Shown here: positions 32,404 through 42,924 of the stretch, piece after piece
How positions within the stretch are numbered: the first letter of the stretch is position 1
Layout: the number at the start of each line of letters is the position of its first letter
Assembly: GCF_902167145.1 (NCBI RefSeq)
Contig: NC_050097.1
Location: 39,788,095-39,852,094 of the forward strand
Length of the DNA stretch: 64,000 bases
DNA from: Zea mays
Lineage: Eukaryota > Streptophyta > Magnoliopsida > Poales > Poaceae
Direction of reading: 5' to 3'
Program-made: the position numbers and the translations under genes
Notes under the pieces: generated by a model
Seen by the model: the letters and a program-made list of their open reading frames with translations, nothing else
Told to the model about the DNA's origin: nothing
The model's database searches: none

Positions 32404-33349
32404 GTTGGCGCGCCAGGTAGGGGCCTGCTGCGTGTTGACGAACAACTTCCCGTCAAGCTCCAGATGGGCAGTCTCCAGCAACCTTTCCAGCCCGGGACGG
32501 TGCTCCGTTTCGGGAGTCTTGAGTTCATGTCCCTCGATGGCAGCTACGACATGATACTCCTTCCCCCGCCGCGCGACAGCGACAATGGCGGCCGACAACC
32601 CGCCCGCCGGCGGCGGAATCGACAACGTCTTCCCCACGCGGCGGAAGAACGACATTCGGGTTTGTCCCGTCGCCTCCCCACCGACGGAGGAGGAGGCGGG
32701 GCAACCAAGGCCAAGCAGGAGGCGGCACCTCGTCGAGCGAGTCGACGGCGCCGGCGCCCCAACGGGGGACACGCCGGGCATCGACCTCGCGTCTGAGACG
32801 AAGACGAGCGTCGTTTCCCCGCAACACACCGACTCCGAGCGGACGGACGACGCCAGCACGCTCGCAAAAGACTTGCTGGGCGTCACCCTAGTGCCTGAGA
32901 CGACGGTGCAGTCTACCCTTGACGTGACTTCGTCACCGCCCGTCGACCAAGAGGTACCGACCGATACCCATCTCGTGCCTTTTGGATTCAGCCTCGACCC
33001 ACCAAGCGACTTTGCTTCGGTGGACGCTTTCATAGAGGCAAGTCCAAACCCTCCGGGGTACGGTATGCGGTCACCTACGGGCCCTCGAGTTCCGAGGAAG
33101 ATGACGAGCCCGACTTTTGTTGGGATTTCTTCGGACTTGGTAACCCCAGTGCCATGCGGGACTTCATGACCGCATGCGACTACTGCCTCTCCGATTGTTC
33201 CGACGGTAGCCGCAGCCTCGGTGACACGGACTGCGGCCCGAGTCGTGAATGTTTCCACGTCGATCTAGGGGGTCCCGGCGAAGGCAACCATCTTGGTATA
33301 CCGGAGAACGGTGACCCCCTAGGCCTGCGCCTCGCGTTGACATCCTACG
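32404..33349 (+). other. Huck H1 leader with PBS and decayed start of gag
   Basis: The presumptive PBS is TTGGCGCGCCAGGTAGGGG right after the LTR (32405-32423); I cannot assign its tRNA with confidence. The rest is GC-rich with open frames in several registers. Segments such as the one starting MRDFMTACDYCLSDCSD (33154-33357, another frame) look like the start of Huck gag displaced by frameshifts. I cannot fix a true gag start codon. Confidence 0.55.
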
Positions 33350-34498
33350 GGAGCTAGCTGTGGTCTCAGTCCCTGCGGGGGGTCAGGACTCACAGCTCGA
33401 GCAAATCCGCGAGATGCAGGCCAGGCTCGACGAGGGAGCAGGAACACTTGAGCCGTTCCGCCGGGACATCGGGCAGGAATGGGAAGGCCAACCTCCGGCG
33501 GGAGAAGCACGTCACCTACCCTAGGGCATCCAGCACCGCATCACCGACGATGTCAGGGCAAGGCCGCCACCGGCTTCCAGTGGGGTCGGCCAGAACCTGG
33601 CTGCAGCGACAATACTTCTCCGCGCGATGCCGGAACCATCAACCACCGAGGGGCGGCGTATCCAGGGAGAGCTCAAGAATCTCCTGGAGGACGCCGCGGT
33701 CCGACGGGCCGAAAGCTCTACCTCCCAAAGGCAGGGGTACCCCTCGGAACATCACGCCGCGACTTCCCAATTCATGCGGGAAGCCTCGGTCCACACCGGG
33801 CGCACGCGCAACATAGCGCCTACGGCCCCAGGACGCGTCGGCAACGAGCACCATCACCGCAACCGTCGAGCCCACCTCGACGAGAAGGTGCGCCGAGGCT
33901 ACCACCCCAGGCGTGGGGGATGCTATGACAGCGGGGAGGATCGGAGTCCCTCGCCCGAACCACCCGGTCCGCAGGCTTTCAGCCGGGCCATACGACGGGC
34001 GTCGTTCCCGACCCGGTTCCGAACCCCGACTACTATCGCAAAGTACTCGGGGGAGACGAGGCCGGAACTGTGGCTCGCGGACTACCGGCTGGCCTGCCAC
34101 CTGGGTGGAACGGACGATGACAACCTCATCATACGCAACCTCTTCCTGTTCCTCTCCGACACCGCTCGAGCCTGGCTGGAGCATTTGCCTCCGGGGCAGA
34201 TCTCCAACTGGGATGACCTGGTCCAAGCCTTCGCCGACAACTTCCAGGGCACGTACGTGCGCCCTGGGAACTCCTGGGATCTCCGAAGCTGCCGCCAGCA
34301 GCCGGGAGAGTCTCTCCGGGACTACATCCGGCGATTCTCGAAGTAGCGCACCGAGCTGCCCAACGTCAACGACTCGGATGTCATCGGCGTGTTCCTCGCT
34401 GGCACCAGCTGCCACGACCTGGTGAGCAAGCTGGGTCGCAAGACCCCCACCAGGGTGAGCGAGCTGATGGACATCGCCACCAAGTTCGCTCTAGCCAG
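33350..34498 (+). pseudogene. gag: Huck H1 gag (decayed)
   Basis: This is a Tat-lineage Gag remnant. The frame is followed from about 33350 (LEQIREMQARLDEG, coil-like) through GVGQNLAAATILLRAMPEPS and the Gag core (WLADYRLACHLGGTDDDN, AWLEHLPPGQISNWDDLV, FADNFQGTYVRPG) to IATKFALAR. Two in-frame TAG codons interrupt it, at 33522-33524 and at 34344-34346 (between FSK and RTELPN). At about 34499 one G appears lost from a G run, and the reading continues in another frame. There is no other stop in the frame. Confidence 0.88.
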
Positions 34499-34501
34499 GA
34501 G

Positions 34502-35671
34502 CCGGTTGAGGCCATCTTCCGGAAGGACAAGCAGCCCAAGGGGCACTAGCCGGAAGATGTCCCCGAGGCGTCCACTCAGCGTGGCACCAAGAAGAAAGGC
34601 AAGAAGAAGTCGCACGCGAAACGCGACGCTGCCGACACGGACCTTGTCGCCGCCGCTGAGTACAAGAACCCTCGGAAACCTCCTGGAGGCGCCAATCTCT
34701 TCGACAAGATGCTCAAGGAGCCGTGCCCCTATCATCAGGGGCCCGTCAAGCACACCCTTGAGGAGTGCGCCATGCTTCGGCGCCACTTTCACAAGGCCGG
34801 GCCACCTGCGATGGGTGGTCGGGCCCGCAACGACGATAAGAAGGAGGATCACAAGGCAGGGGAGTTCCCCGAGGTCCACGACTGCTTCATGATCTATGGT
34901 GGGCAAGTGGCGAACGCCTTGGCTCGGCACCGCAAGCAAGAGCGTCGGGAGGTCTGCTCGGTAAAGGTGGCGGCGCCAGTCTACCTAGACTGGTCTGACA
35001 AGCCCATCACCTTCGACCAGGGTGACCACCCCGACCGTGTGCCGAGCCCGGGGAAATACCCGCTCGTTGTCGACCCCGTCATCGGTAACGTCAGGCTCAC
35101 CAAGGTCCTCATGGACGGAGGCAGCAGCCTCAACATCATCTACGCCGAGACCCTCAGGCTCCTGTGGATCGATCTGTCCTCGGTCCGGGCAGGCGTGGCG
35201 CCTTTCCACGGGATCATCCCCGGGAAATGCGTCCAGCCCCTCGGACAACTCGATCTACCCGTCTGCTTCGGGACTCCCTCCAACTTCCGAAGGGAAACCC
35301 TCACGTTCGAGGTGGTCGGGTTCCGAGGAACCTACCACGCAGTGTTGGGGAGGCCATGCTACGCTAAGTTCATGACCGTCCCCAACTACACCTACCTCAA
35401 GCTCAAGATGCCGGGCCCCAACGGGGTCATCACCGTCGGCCCCACGTACCGACACGCGTACGAATGCGACGTGGAGTGCGTGGAGTACGCCGAGGCCCTC
35501 GCCGAATCCGAGGCCCTCATCGCCGACCTGGAGAGCCTCTCCAAGGAGGCGCCAGACGTGAAGCGCCATGCCAGCAACTTCGAGCCAGCGGAGACGGTTA
35601 AATCTGTCCCTCTCGACCCCAGCAACGACGCCTCCAAGCAGATCCGGATCGGCTCCGAGCTCGATCCCAAA
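34502..35671 (+). pseudogene. pro: Huck H1 gag end and protease (decayed)
   Basis: Continuation of the polyprotein in the second frame. It has a Lys-rich basic segment (GTKKKGKKKSHAKRD), an LFDKMLKEPCPYHQGPVKHT finger-like motif (Cys/His, possibly RNA binding), and an aspartic protease with active site DGGSSLN at about 35113-35133 (DG-G/S form as in Tat elements). One TAG lies at 34547-34549 within GH-PED; the segment ends with another TAG at 35672-35674, after which the same frame continues into RT. The C-terminal part is acidic and links to RT. Confidence 0.88.
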
Positions 35672-35674
35672 TAG

Positions 35675-38107
35675 GAAGCAGTGCTCGTCGACTTTCTCCG
35701 CGCAAACGCCGACGTTTTCCCGTGGAGTCCCTCGTACATACCTGGCATACCGAGGGATGTCGCCGAGCACTCGCTGGATATCCGAGCTGGAGCTCGACCT
35801 GTGAAGCAGCCTCTGCGCCGATTCGACGAGGAAAAGGGCAGAGCCATAGGCGAGGAGATCCACAAGCTAATGGCGGCAGGGTTCATCAAAGAGGTATTCC
35901 ATCCCGAATGGCTTGCCAACCCTGTGCTTGTGAGAAAGAAAGGAGGGAAATGGCGGATGTGTGTAGACTACACCGGTCTAAACAAAGCATGTCCAAAAGT
36001 TCCCTACCCTCTGCCTCGCATTGATCAAATCGTAGATTCCACTGCTGGGTGCAAAACCCTGTCTTTCCTTGATGCCTACTTAGGGTATCACCAAATCAGG
36101 ATGAAAGAGTCCGATCAGCTCGCGACTTCTTTCATCACACCTTTCGGCATGTACTGCTATGTTACCATGCCGTTTGGTTTCAGGAATGCGGGTGCGACAT
36201 ACCAAAGGTGCATGAACCACGTGTTCGGCGAACACATTGGTCGAACGGTCGAGGCCTACGTCGATGACATTGTAGTCAAGACGAGGAAAGCCTCCGACCT
36301 CCTTTCCGACCTTGAAACGACATTCCGGTGTCTCAAGGCAAAAGGCGTAAAGCTCAATCCCGAGAAGTGTGTTTTCGGGGTCCCCCGAGGCATTCTCTTG
36401 GGGTTCATCGTCTCCGAGCGGGGCATCGAGGCCAACCCGGAGAAAATCACGGCCATCACCAACATGGGGCCCATCAAGGACTTGAAAGGCGTACAGAGGG
36501 TCACGGGATGCCTTGCGGCTCTGAGCCGTTTCATCTCGCGCCTCGGCAAAAGAGGCCTACCTCTGTACCGCCTCTTAAGAAAGGCCGAGTGCTTCACTTG
36601 GACCCCTGAGGCCGAGGAAGCCCTCGGGAACCTGAAGGCGCTCCTCACGAACGCGCCCATCTTGGTGCCCCCCGCGGCCGGAGAAGCCCTCTTGATCTAC
36701 GTCGCCGCTACCACTCAGGTGGTCAGCGCTGCGATCGTGGTTGAGAGACGAGAAGAGGGGCATGCATTGCCCGTCCAGAGGCCAGTCTACTTCATCAGTG
36801 AGGTACTGTCCGAGACCAAGATCCGCTACCCACAAATTCAGAAGCTGCTGTACGCGGTGATCCTGACGCGGCGGAAGTTGCGACACTACTTCGAGTCTCA
36901 TCCGGTGACTGTGGTGTCATCTTTCCCCCTGGGGGAGATCATCCAGTGCCGAGAAGCCTCGAGTAGGATTGCAAAGTGGGCGGTGGAAATCATGGGCGAG
37001 ACAATCTCGTTCGCCCCTCGGAAGGCCATCAAGTCCCAAGTCTTGGCGGACTTTGTGGCTGAATGGGTCGATACCCAGCTCCCAACAGCTCTGATCCAAC
37101 CGGAACTCTGGACCATGTTTTTCGACGGGTCGCTGATGAAGACAGGGGCAGGCGCGGGCCTGCTCTTCATCTTGCCCCTCGGGAAGCACCTACGCTACGT
37201 GCTACGCCTCCACTTCCCGGCGTCCAACAATGTGGCCGAGTACGAGACTCTGGTCAACGGGTTGCGCATCGCCATCGAGCTAGGGGTCCGACGCCTCGAC
37301 GCTCGCGGTGACTCGCAGCTCGTCATCGACCAAGTCATGAAGAACTCCCACTGCCGCGACCCGAAGATGGAAGCATACTGCGATGAGGTTCGGCGCCTGG
37401 AGGACAAGTTCTACGGGCTCGAGCTCAACCACATCGCCCGACGCTACAACGAGACTGCGGACGAGCTGGCAAAGATAGCCTCGGGGCGGACAACGGTTCC
37501 CCCGGACGTCTTCTCTCGAGACCTGCATCAACCCTCCATCAAGATCGACGACGCGCCCGAGCCCGAGGTACCCTCGGCTCAGCCCGAGGCACCCTCGGCT
37601 CGGCCCGAGGCACCCTCGGCTCGGCCCGAGGCACCCTCGGCCCAGCCCGAGGCACCCTTGGCCCAGCCCGAGGCACCCTCGGCCCCCGAGGGTGAGGCAC
37701 TACGCATCGAGGAGGAGCGGAGCGGGGTCACGCCTAATCGAAACTGGCAGACCCCGTACCTGCAATATCTCCACCGAGGAGAGCTACCCCTCGACCGAGC
37801 CGAAGCCCGACGGTTGGCGCGGCGCGCCAAGTCGTTCGTCTTGCTGGGGGACGGGAAGGAGCTCTACCACCGCAGCCCCTCAGGCATCCTCCAGCGATGC
37901 ATATCCATCGCCGAAGGCCAGGAGCTCTTACAAGAAATACACTTGGGGGCTTGCGATCATCACGCAGCGCCTCGAGCCCTTGTTGGAAATGCCTTTCGAC
38001 AAGGTTTCTACTGGCCGACCGCGGTGGCCGACGCCACTAGAATTGTCCGCACCTGCCAAGGGTGTCAATTCTATGCGATGCAGACACACTTGCCCGCTCA
38101 GGCCCTG
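35675..38107 (+). pseudogene. pol: Huck H1 RT, RNase H, second RNase H and integrase finger
   Basis: Same frame as the protease, open for over 800 codons. In order: RT (RRFDEEKGRAIGEEI, WRMCVDYTGLNKACP, DAYLGYHQIRM, YVDD at about 36259-36270), the usual RNase H region (YVAATTQVVSAAIV, VYFISEVLSETKIRYPQIQKL), a second RNase H-like domain (WTMFFDGSLMKTGAGAG, ASNNVAEYETLVNGL, GDSQLVIDQV) as known in Tat elements, a Pro/Glu/Ala repeat linker (37557-37690), and the integrase zinc finger (HLGACDHH ... CQGCQF). It ends at TAG 38108-38110. The catalytic Asp of the second RNase H (FFDGS) is present. Confidence 0.92.
37557..37690 (+). repeat. 21-bp in-frame coding repeat in Huck pol linker
   Basis: About six 21-bp units, CAGCCCGAGGCACCCTCGGCT with small changes, encode a seven-residue repeat of the form QPEAPSA/RPEAPSA. 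The unit length keeps the frame. It lies between the second RNase H and the integrase and is probably a flexible linker that varies in length. Confidence 0.9.
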
Positions 38108-38110
38108 TAG

Positions 38111-38986
38111 ACGATACCCATCACCTGGCCGTTTGCTGTGTGGGGGCTGGACCTCGTCGGCCCCTTGCAGAAGGCACCAGGGGGCTACACGCACCTGTTG
38201 GTCGCCATCGATAAATTCTCCAAGTGGATCGAGGTTCGACCCCTAAACAGCATCAGGTCCGAACAGGCGGTGGCGTTCTTCACCAACATCATCCATCGCT
38301 TTGGGGTCCCGAACTCCATCATCACCGACAATGGCACCCAGTTCACCGGCAGAAAGTTCCTGGACTTCTGCGAGGATCACCACATCCGGGTGGACTGGGC
38401 CACCGTGGCTCACCCTATGACGAATGGGCAAGTAGAGCGTGCCAACGGCATGATTCTGCAAGGACTCAAGCCACGGATCTACAATGACCTCAACAAGTTC
38501 GGCAAGCGATGGATGAGGGAGCTCCCCTCGGTGGTCTGGAGTCTGAGGACAACGCCGAGCCGAGCCACGGGTTTCACACCGTTCTTTCTAGTCTATGGGG
38601 CCGAGGCCATCTTGCCCACAGACTTAGAATACGGTTCCCCGAGGACGAGGGCCTACGACGACCAAAGTAATCGAGCTAACCGAGAAGACTCACTGGACCA
38701 GCTGGAAGAGGCTCGGGACATGGCCTTACTACACTCGGCGTGGTATCAGCAGTCCCTGCGACGCTACCACGCCCGAGGGGTTCGGTCCCGAGACCTCCAG
38801 GTGGGCGACTTGGTGCTTCGGCTGCGACAAGACGCCCGAGGGCGGCACAAGCTCACGCCTCCCTGGGAAGGGTCGTTCGTCATCGCCAAAGTTCTGAAGC
38901 CCGGGACGTACAAGCTGGCCAACAATCAAGGCGGGGTCTACAACAACGCTTGGAACATCCGATAGCTACGTCGCTTCTACCCTTAA
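38111..38986 (+). pseudogene. int: Huck H1 integrase (decayed)
   Basis: Integrase core in the same frame after TAG 38108-38110. It has Asp in VWGLDLVGPLQ, Asp in ITDNGTQF and Glu in NGQVERANGM, followed by the C-terminal DNA-binding part (GDLVLRLRQDARGRHKL, GSFVIAKVLKPGTYKL). A sixth TAG at 38963-38965 falls between WNIR and LRRFYP; the likely natural stop is TAA 38984-38986. All three catalytic residues are present. Confidence 0.92.
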
Positions 38987-40488
38987 AGAAGCTTTCAAGT
39001 CGTTCGTACACCTCATTCACACACAAAGTCTAACCATCAAGGAAGGGTCAGCCTTGCCTCGGCCAAGCCCGACCCTCCCTCGGGGGTTAGAAGGGGGGAA
39101 CCCCCTCTGCATCAAAATTTTCCTCGGAAAAGATCCTTTCTGCCAGAATGTCTTTCGTGCTTTTCGACTACTTCGAAAGTGGGATCCCGAAAACGACGGA
39201 GTACAAGTAAGCAGCCAAGGCTGACCGAGCCGAGGGACTCCTACGCCTCCGGGATACGGCTACCTCACTCATCACCTTCTGCGATAAGTAACTCACGCTC
39301 GGATAGGTGATTCCGCGGACCGAACAAGTCTTCACGCTTGAAAACTCTTCTGCCGAAACGGTTTGTCGGGCCTTCTCGACTACATCGATAGCAGAATCCT
39401 ACGGACGAGTAAGAGTACACGTAAGCAGCAAGGCCGAGTGACTCCTACGCCTCCGGGATACGGATACCTCACTCATCACCTTCCGTGAAAAGTAACTCTC
39501 GCTCGGACAAACAATTCTGTTACCGACAAATAAGTCCAGATACTCGAAACAAGAGGAAAAGAAACGCAGCTTTACAACACGACGACAGTATGTTTGGGCC
39601 TCGACGGCCGCAGAAAACATACGCACACTACAAGATGAACCGATCTAGCCTCGGACAGCAACGCAGTCGGAGGATCTCCACTCCGAAGGACGACAGCGGC
39701 GCTGCGCCCGGGCCATCGCCGCCAGGGTCTTCACCAGGAATCCGGCTCGAGCAAACAAGCTCGGCCGGCCACCCCGAAGCCTCAGCCAGCTATCCCCCGA
39801 GGACATCAGCCTGGCTCGTGGCCTCGGCAACTCAACTCCAGCGTCGGTCTCGCCAGTGGACGGCCCGGCCAGGCTCCGGCCGACGAAATCTTCTTTTCGA
39901 GCCAACTCCGCCTCTGTCCGTGCTGACACCGCTGCCTCCGGCTTCGGCTCATCGAAGAGCGGCCGAGGGATCCTTTGACTAAGCAAGAGAAGCCTCAGGC
40001 GGCAAGGCCGACCGAGCCGAGGGACTCCTACGCCTCCGGGATACGGATACCTCACTCGTCACCTTCGCACGAGGCAACTCACACTTGGTTGAGCGGTTCA
40101 GTTAGCCGACAGGCGAATCCTAGTGCTCGAAATAAGGAAAAAACACGGCTCCGTGCCAAAAATACATACATGTTCAGGCCCCGACAGCCACAATGAACAG
40201 ACACCGGCACTCAAGGTGCCATTACAAATGGAACTCCGGTTCCATCCCCGCGGGTATGAACAACCTCCACACCGGGGAGCCTGCGGGGCGACAAGCTCCG
40301 AGCGACTCGCCAGCGACCTCTACAGCAGCAGCTATGGTCCCAGGACGGATGCAACCACCGGAAGGCTCTCGTTCGCGTCCTCGCTCAAGGGAAGCGAACC
40401 AGACATTAAAGCCAAAGAACCGGAGGTCGGTCCGCAGGCGGCGCTGATGGCTTCGACGATGGGGAAGCTTTCTCCAGCTACCACCACG

Positions 40489-41040
40489 TCAGCACCGACG
40501 GCGGCGTCCGCCCCTCCACCAACGCCACACCGGCGAGCGCGGGCCACTCCAAAGTGCACCGACAGGTCCTCGCTCCCGTCCTCGCCACGAAAGCGAGGAG
40601 GAGGACGGAATGTTGCATCCTAACTGGGCAGCAACAGTTCGCCTTCCCCGACATGGCTGGAGGACGCCTCCTCCGCAGAGTTGGAGGATGGTTTCCACCA
40701 CCAGAAGCTGGAAGAGGAGGTGGCCAGCCGACCCGTGCGGGAGGTAGAGCCCTGGCTCACCTCGCTCTCTGCCCCAGCAAGGATGATGAAGATCCTTGAA
40801 GCTGAGGGCGAGACCAAGATCGCAGCCCGGCTCGCTTCTCCCCACCATCGAACTGGTGGTCATCGTCTTGGGTGACCACCGGCGAGGGGATGCGGCCAGG
40901 CTGTCTGATGAAAATCCTTGAAGCCGAACGATGGCTGAAAGGTACCAACTTCCGCGAAGTTGCGTTCCTCCAACGACAAGGCGGAAGGACTGCGAGTGTT
41001 CCCCATCCGGGGGCTCGGAAGGTGGAAAGACGCGATGCAT
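40489..41040 (-). CDS. Antisense ORF in Huck H1 3' region, unknown function
   Basis: 183 codons on the strand opposite to H1 transcription, starting MHRVFPPSEPPDG. The homologous ORF in copy D (54751-55731) begins MHRVFPPSKPPDG and aligns well over the first 110 residues (QLRGSWYLSAIVRLQGFSS identical). An AT-rich TTTTAAAG motif lies about 50 bp upstream in both copies. H1's frame diverges after about residue 115 through indels, but D's extreme C-terminal residues PFVMA and the TGA are recognisable in H1 at about 40211-40235. I recognise no domain. GC-rich sequence yields chance ORFs, so this may be one; an antisense gene has been reported in the related element Grande, as I recall. Confidence 0.35.
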   Translation of the reverse strand: MHRVFPPSEPPDGEHSQSFRLVVGGTQLRGSWYLSAIVRLQGFSSDSLAASPRRWSPKTMTTSSMVGRSEPGCDLGLALSFKDLHHPCWGRERGEPGLYLPHGSAGHLLFQLLVVETILQLCGGGVLQPCRGRRTVAAQLGCNIPSSSSLSWRGRERGPVGALWSGPRSPVWRWWRGGRRRRC

Positions 41041-41982
41041 AAGGGGAGCGCGAAGACATGGTTGCCTTTCAAGGGGGTCACCCTCCTTTTAAAGGCAACT
41101 CTCCCCACTTGCGTCCTCAGCCATCGCAGGCTGAGTCTTCTCCAATACGCTCCAAGGTCCTCCCCCTACGGCACGGGGGGTGGGTCCCACACATCGTGCA
41201 AGCTGGCCCAAGGCAGAAGAAGCCAAACTGCCATGCGCGGTGCGCGCAACTGCCCAGCGGTTACAAGCATTCCTCCACTTTCGCCCAGACCAGCGGGTGA
41301 AAGGGCGGACCGCCATGCAGGCGGCATGCAACCGCGCCAAGGGGGCGCACCCTTTCGACTTCAACACGTCCAGCATGGTGGCCCAGGCCCACACGTCATG
41401 TAACCAGTGTGCCGGTTGCTACATGCAAGAAACTGCACCACCACTCGCGCCACTACCGTGCCTCCTCGACTGCGGAACCAGTACCGCGACTCGAGGCAAC
41501 CCTGCGCACGACCCAACAGTGCCAACCAAGCACATCGGTCACGGGTCAGTCAGCCACGGGAGAAGGCGTGACGGTCGATACGGCCAGAAATGGGCCAGTA
41601 GTAATGGCAGTGGCAGGCAGGCGGAAGCAGCGGTCAAGTCGTCAGCCAAGCTCACGTCCCCTCCTGGGACAGCGAGAGAACCCTCTCCCACGGCGTGAAG
41701 ACGTCGCGCCCATGTTCCGTTCCTCGAACGACTCGCGCACGCGCAACGGCTGCCCCGCGAACCACTCGTCCCGTCGCATTAACTCTGCGGCAGGACAGGC
41801 GGCACCTTTGGCAGGCGAAGCAGGCGACGCTTCACCTCCGCCATAATGACCGTGTCAAAAAAGGTGCGCCACGTTATTCGATTTCGTATCCTTTTCCTCT
41901 TTCTCTCTCTTACAAAAGGGACCGGGAAAGGGGATACCCCGAAAGGGATCCTTCTCCGCGAAGGAAACGGGCCCCGAGCCCC

Positions 41983-42190
41983 CTACTGATCAGAGGTTCG
42001 AAGGCTGGCCCCTCGGAGGGGTTCAACAGCCGCCTCAGAGCGCTCGGGCTCCGCGCCCGCTACTGGTCAGAGGTTCGAAGGCCGGCCCCTCGGAAGGGTT
42101 CAACGGCCGCCTCAGGCCACTCGGGCTCCGCGCCCACTACTGATCAGGGGTTCGTAGGCTGGCCCTCGAAGGGTTCATAGCTGCCTCAGA
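41983..42190 (+). repeat. 77-bp tandem repeat, about 3 units, Huck 3' region
   Basis: Units begin CTACTGATCAGAGGTTCG at 41983, 42060 and 42137, exactly 77 bp apart. Copy D has the same array in reverse, with unit marks at 53676, 53753 and 53830, also 77 bp apart. Confidence 0.9.
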
Positions 42191-42924
42191 CGCAGAGCGA
42201 GAGATGACCCTGGGTACGTTTGATACATAACCAAGGCTCGGGCTACGCTCCCGAGGTACCCTAGGACATTTCCGAGACCAACGGGAACGATTTTGTAACG
42301 GAATCCCATCAGAGGGAGGCATCGAGCCCTCGGACCCCGTCAAAAGGGGACCGGGTCCGGCAAATCACCCACAGGTACTTTTGGAGCGCGCCTCCGGGCC
42401 TCTAGCCGACCCCTAACAAATGGGGCATGGGCGTCCACTCGGATTACCCGTTAGCTGCTCACTGGAGACACTATGTTTGGCGCCCTCCAAGGGCAACATG
42501 GCGCTTTTCCCCCCTCCTCCTTGCGGAAAGGCGACGCAGGGGCATATGTAAAGAAGTCGAGTCTGTCCTTGACCGTCCTCTCGCTCTGTGCGGAGGCTCG
42601 GGGGCTGCTCTCGCAAACCCGGCTCCGGCCAAACCGTTGACAGCGTCAACATACCAGCCCGAGAACTTGGGACCCGACCGTGCACCCGGGCTACGGCCAG
42701 CTCGCATGAGGGAACAACCAGACCGGCCGAAGCATCGCGAAACGCATTAAGACCTCGAAGGAGTCAAACCACTCCTCCGAGGCCTCGGGGGCTACACCCG
42801 GCGGGTGCGCTCGCGCGCACCCACCGGAACAAAACGCAACCGAGAAAGGCCGATCCCATTGCAAAAAAGTGCGACAAAGGCCTCCAAGCGAGTATTAACA
42901 CTCCCTTTGAGGCTCGGGGGCTAC

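Larger units (their letters stand above)
38987..42924 (+). other. Huck H1 long 3' non-coding region
   Basis: 3.9 kb between integrase and 3' LTR with no sense-strand gene I can support. It holds a direct repeat whose core CTCCTACGCCTCCGGGATACGG starts at 39238, 39442 and 40025, an antisense ORF (40489-41040) listed separately, and a 77-bp tandem repeat at about 41983-42190. The end (GGCTCGGGGGCTAC, 42911-42924) is the likely polypurine tract. Copy D has the same order in reverse (52896-56375). Confidence 0.8.

Noticed and set aside
33350..38986. TAG as a reassigned or read-through sense codon in Huck
   Set aside because: Six TAG codons in one decayed copy with a frameshift are more simply explained by CAG-to-TAG mutation.
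39485..42180. Many sense-strand ORFs in the Huck 3' region
   Set aside because: GC-rich sequence with overlapping frames; I see no similarity between H1 and D that respects these frames.
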